Assembly (NCBI GenBank): GCA_013399695.1
Contig: VXAU01001281.1
Coordinates: 198,811 to 262,810, forward strand
Source of the DNA: Formicarius rufipectus
Taxonomy: Eukaryota; Chordata; Aves; Passeriformes; Formicariidae
Direction of reading: 5' to 3'
DNA: 64,000 nucleotides
Under the pieces are notes generated by a model that was not told the origin of the DNA, ran no database searches, and saw only the letters and a list, made by a program, of their open reading frames with translations. Below are positions 62,101-64,000 of the stretch, one piece after another. How positions within the stretch are numbered: position 1 is the first letter of the stretch; every line of letters begins with the position of its first letter. The position numbers and the translations under genes were made by a program.

Positions 62101-63271
62101 TTTGCATCAGTTTTAACGTTGACACAAGATCCTCAGACACCACTGTGACATCACCCGGCACAAATGCAGTGAAATTAAATTGCAGGAAGAAAACAGGCAG
62201 GAATAGCAAAACAGTAATATAGAAAAGCAACATTCCCTCAAACTTAAAACCAAAACTGTTTTGCCCCAATCCTAGCAGCATGGATCTTTTGACAAGAAAA
62301 GGCATTTATCTGTTAAAAAAACCAAACTCTCTCAGGTTAGGGGAAGGGAAATGTTAGATTTCTGCAATCAGATTACAGTGATAGAGAGCTGCTGCATGCA
62401 GACAGAATGTGATTCTGACAGGACTGTGGATTTGAAGTTAAAAACCAAGATTAACTAAGGCATTACAGATTTCTTTCTTTAAATCTATTTTACAAGTGCT
62501 GTTTATTTTGGCAAATCAATCATATTTTGAATATACTTAATCTGAACCATTGCATAAAAGTGCTACCACAGACTACAAAACTGAATATTTTGCTGATGCT
62601 TACTCTTTTGGTTAAAAAGAGGGTAAAATTCAGAGTCTGACCACATTTTAATTATGTAACAATCAAAACAAAATAAAACACCAAGAAATCGTAATAGAGG
62701 ACACACAATTGAAACAACATTTGAAAGACAATTTTGGAAAAAAGCCACATCAAGAACAAGGCCACAAAAACATAATAAAAACTCAAAAAATTATAAAGCA
62801 CAGAGAAAAGGAATTTTTCATGAAGGTCTAGGGGATTTTCTAGGGAAAACCTTTAAAGGTTCAATAAATCATAGGTATTTGTATTCTTATTGAACTCATT
62901 TGCTAAACATCATGAAAAATTTTACAGTATTTATAACAAGTTGGAGGTCATCAAGGAGATGCCATCTTTGTCTGTAGCATGTCAAACTACTCCTTGGAAT
63001 ATAGTAAGCATAAGTAGAGTATAAGAAGATTTTGAAAAAATTAATACTATCTTAACCAACAACAACCACAAGCTACATGCTAATTTGACCATTGGACTGT
63101 AAGAATGGACACACCAATTTTTGCCCACCCTGTATACCATCAACTTAAGAAAGCTTTGGTTTATTACTTTTCCTCTGACATGACAAGAAACCAAAACACC
63201 ATGCCTGTAGCTAGAATGGAATAATGAAGATAAAGGGAGCATTATCTTTTGTACAGGGCACATGGACTATA

Positions 63272-63401
63272 TTTACACTGCCTTTTGATTCAGGTTCTAA
63301 CTCAGACTCCCCTCTTGCCCATATAACGTGGGCACAGCTTGTATGAAGGTGCAGACCTGAGGAAAACTCAGGGCACACCATGTCCTGACTTACAGTGTAA
63401 A
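63272..63401. mobile_element. possible ancient MITE-like element with inverted ends
   Basis: TTTACACTG at 63272-63280 is exactly complementary to CAGTGTAAA at 63393-63401. The similarity extends inward a little (…GATTCAGG against …GTCCTGAC reversed). The outer text resembles the ends of a short DNA transposon common in turtles ('gtctacactgca ... tgcagtgtagaca'). The interior is not recognised and no target-site duplication is evident. Length is about 130 bp. Confidence 0.45.
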
Positions 63402-64000
63402 CGGACCCTATACAGCTAGTGCATTCCATACCACCTATCTTTGCTGCTTTGCATGTTGATGTGCCCAACATAAGGCAGACCCACCTACTCTGTAGTCACC
63501 CCAGAGTCAATGCACGATCAATTGCTCTTGTGACTTGAAATCAGTATTAGTTTAGCTCAGTTTTAGGCAGGAGGCATGTTTCACTGAGCTACAAATGTTC
63601 ACCCCCTACTAATCTGTGTGGAGCTGGGTCATAGACTATTCCAGGGGGTAGATTACTCCTTTTGTACAGTTATAGGCAATGTCAAGTAGTAATGCACAGA
63701 GAGTCACTACAATAAAGGCATTTCTCATAGAAACTGAGAAAAGGCTATGTTCAGACTGAGAAATGACACTTTAACAAATTATATTAGCCTAAATTAGCTA
63801 TTGGAAGGACCAAATGTCCCCAAGAATGGAACTTTAATTTATGAATTCAAAATGTAAGAAAGTATTCTATCCTCAAGAAAAACAACAAGTCACTGGAATT
63901 ATGTACCAAAAATTGAAACCAAACACTAGTGATCTTCCACACCAGTTTTTCTCCTCAGTGAATCTCCAGCTGAAACTTCAATATGTATATATAAACACAC
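63402..64000. other. non-coding stretch to the window end
   Basis: No gene recognised. An AATAAAG in 'actacaataaaggc' near 63711 lies after moderately GC-rich text and could be an LTR-like signal, but nothing else supports that. Confidence 0.4.

Larger units (their letters stand above)
56723..63271. other. AT-rich non-coding stretch
   Basis: About 6.5 kb with no recognisable gene. It holds a GT microsatellite, a 20-bp tandem duplication and a T-rich tract, listed separately. Confidence 0.5.

Noticed and set aside
63230..63760. possible fifth LTR based on AATAAA near 63711
   Set aside because: No promoter-like part, no GC-rich U3, no recognisable family text.

Overview
This window looks like a nuclear gene desert from a songbird (passerine). 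It is AT-rich and CpG-poor, has no convincing exon, rRNA or tRNA gene, and its open frames are short and mostly chance or repeat-derived. The bird assignment rests on the repeats. There are five CR1 LINE copies or tails with the usual avian or amniote 3' end and three more decayed minus-strand CR1 pieces. A short SINE at about 50.94-51.09 kb joins a tRNA-Ile-like head to a CR1-like tail, the architecture of the zebra finch TguSINE1 family. Four GC-rich blocks resemble avian endogenous retrovirus LTRs. Family names come from memory of consensus sequences; no search was run.

Layout. 0-5 kb: AT-rich sequence with two LTR-like blocks (about 1.17-1.54 and 4.23-5.09 kb), the second carrying an approximately 50-bp internal tandem repeat. 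5-13 kb: a minus-strand CR1 tail (5.64 kb) and a third LTR-like block (10.24-11.01 kb). 13.4-14.3 kb: an ancient minus-strand CR1 with recognisable reverse-transcriptase (RT) motifs. 15.4-15.6 kb: two MIR-like SINE relics. 18.7-20.25 kb: a plus-strand CR1 with RT motifs and a full 3' tail, interrupted by about 440 bp of unrelated GC-rich DNA. 27.5-27.95 kb: an unrecognised block open on both strands. 36.5-37.2 kb: a fourth LTR-like block with AATAAA. 42.3 and 56.6 kb: plus-strand CR1 tails. 46.2-48.0 kb: an ancient minus-strand CR1 with at least one older-style repeat nested inside it. 50.9 kb: the SINE. 63.27-63.40 kb: a short element with inverted ends. Simple repeats, mostly A-rich (AAAC/AAAAC)n tracts, are scattered throughout.

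Nothing here works as a gene system. The content is a layered record of retrotransposition: old amniote CR1 and MIR-like relics, then avian CR1 tails, then LTRs and a SINE that look lineage-specific. I found no evidence of a previously undescribed functional system. The most useful items for follow-up are the nested insertion in the 19-kb CR1, the layered 46-48 kb locus, the unexplained 27.5-kb block, the SINE, and the tandem array and RFX-type site inside LTRs.
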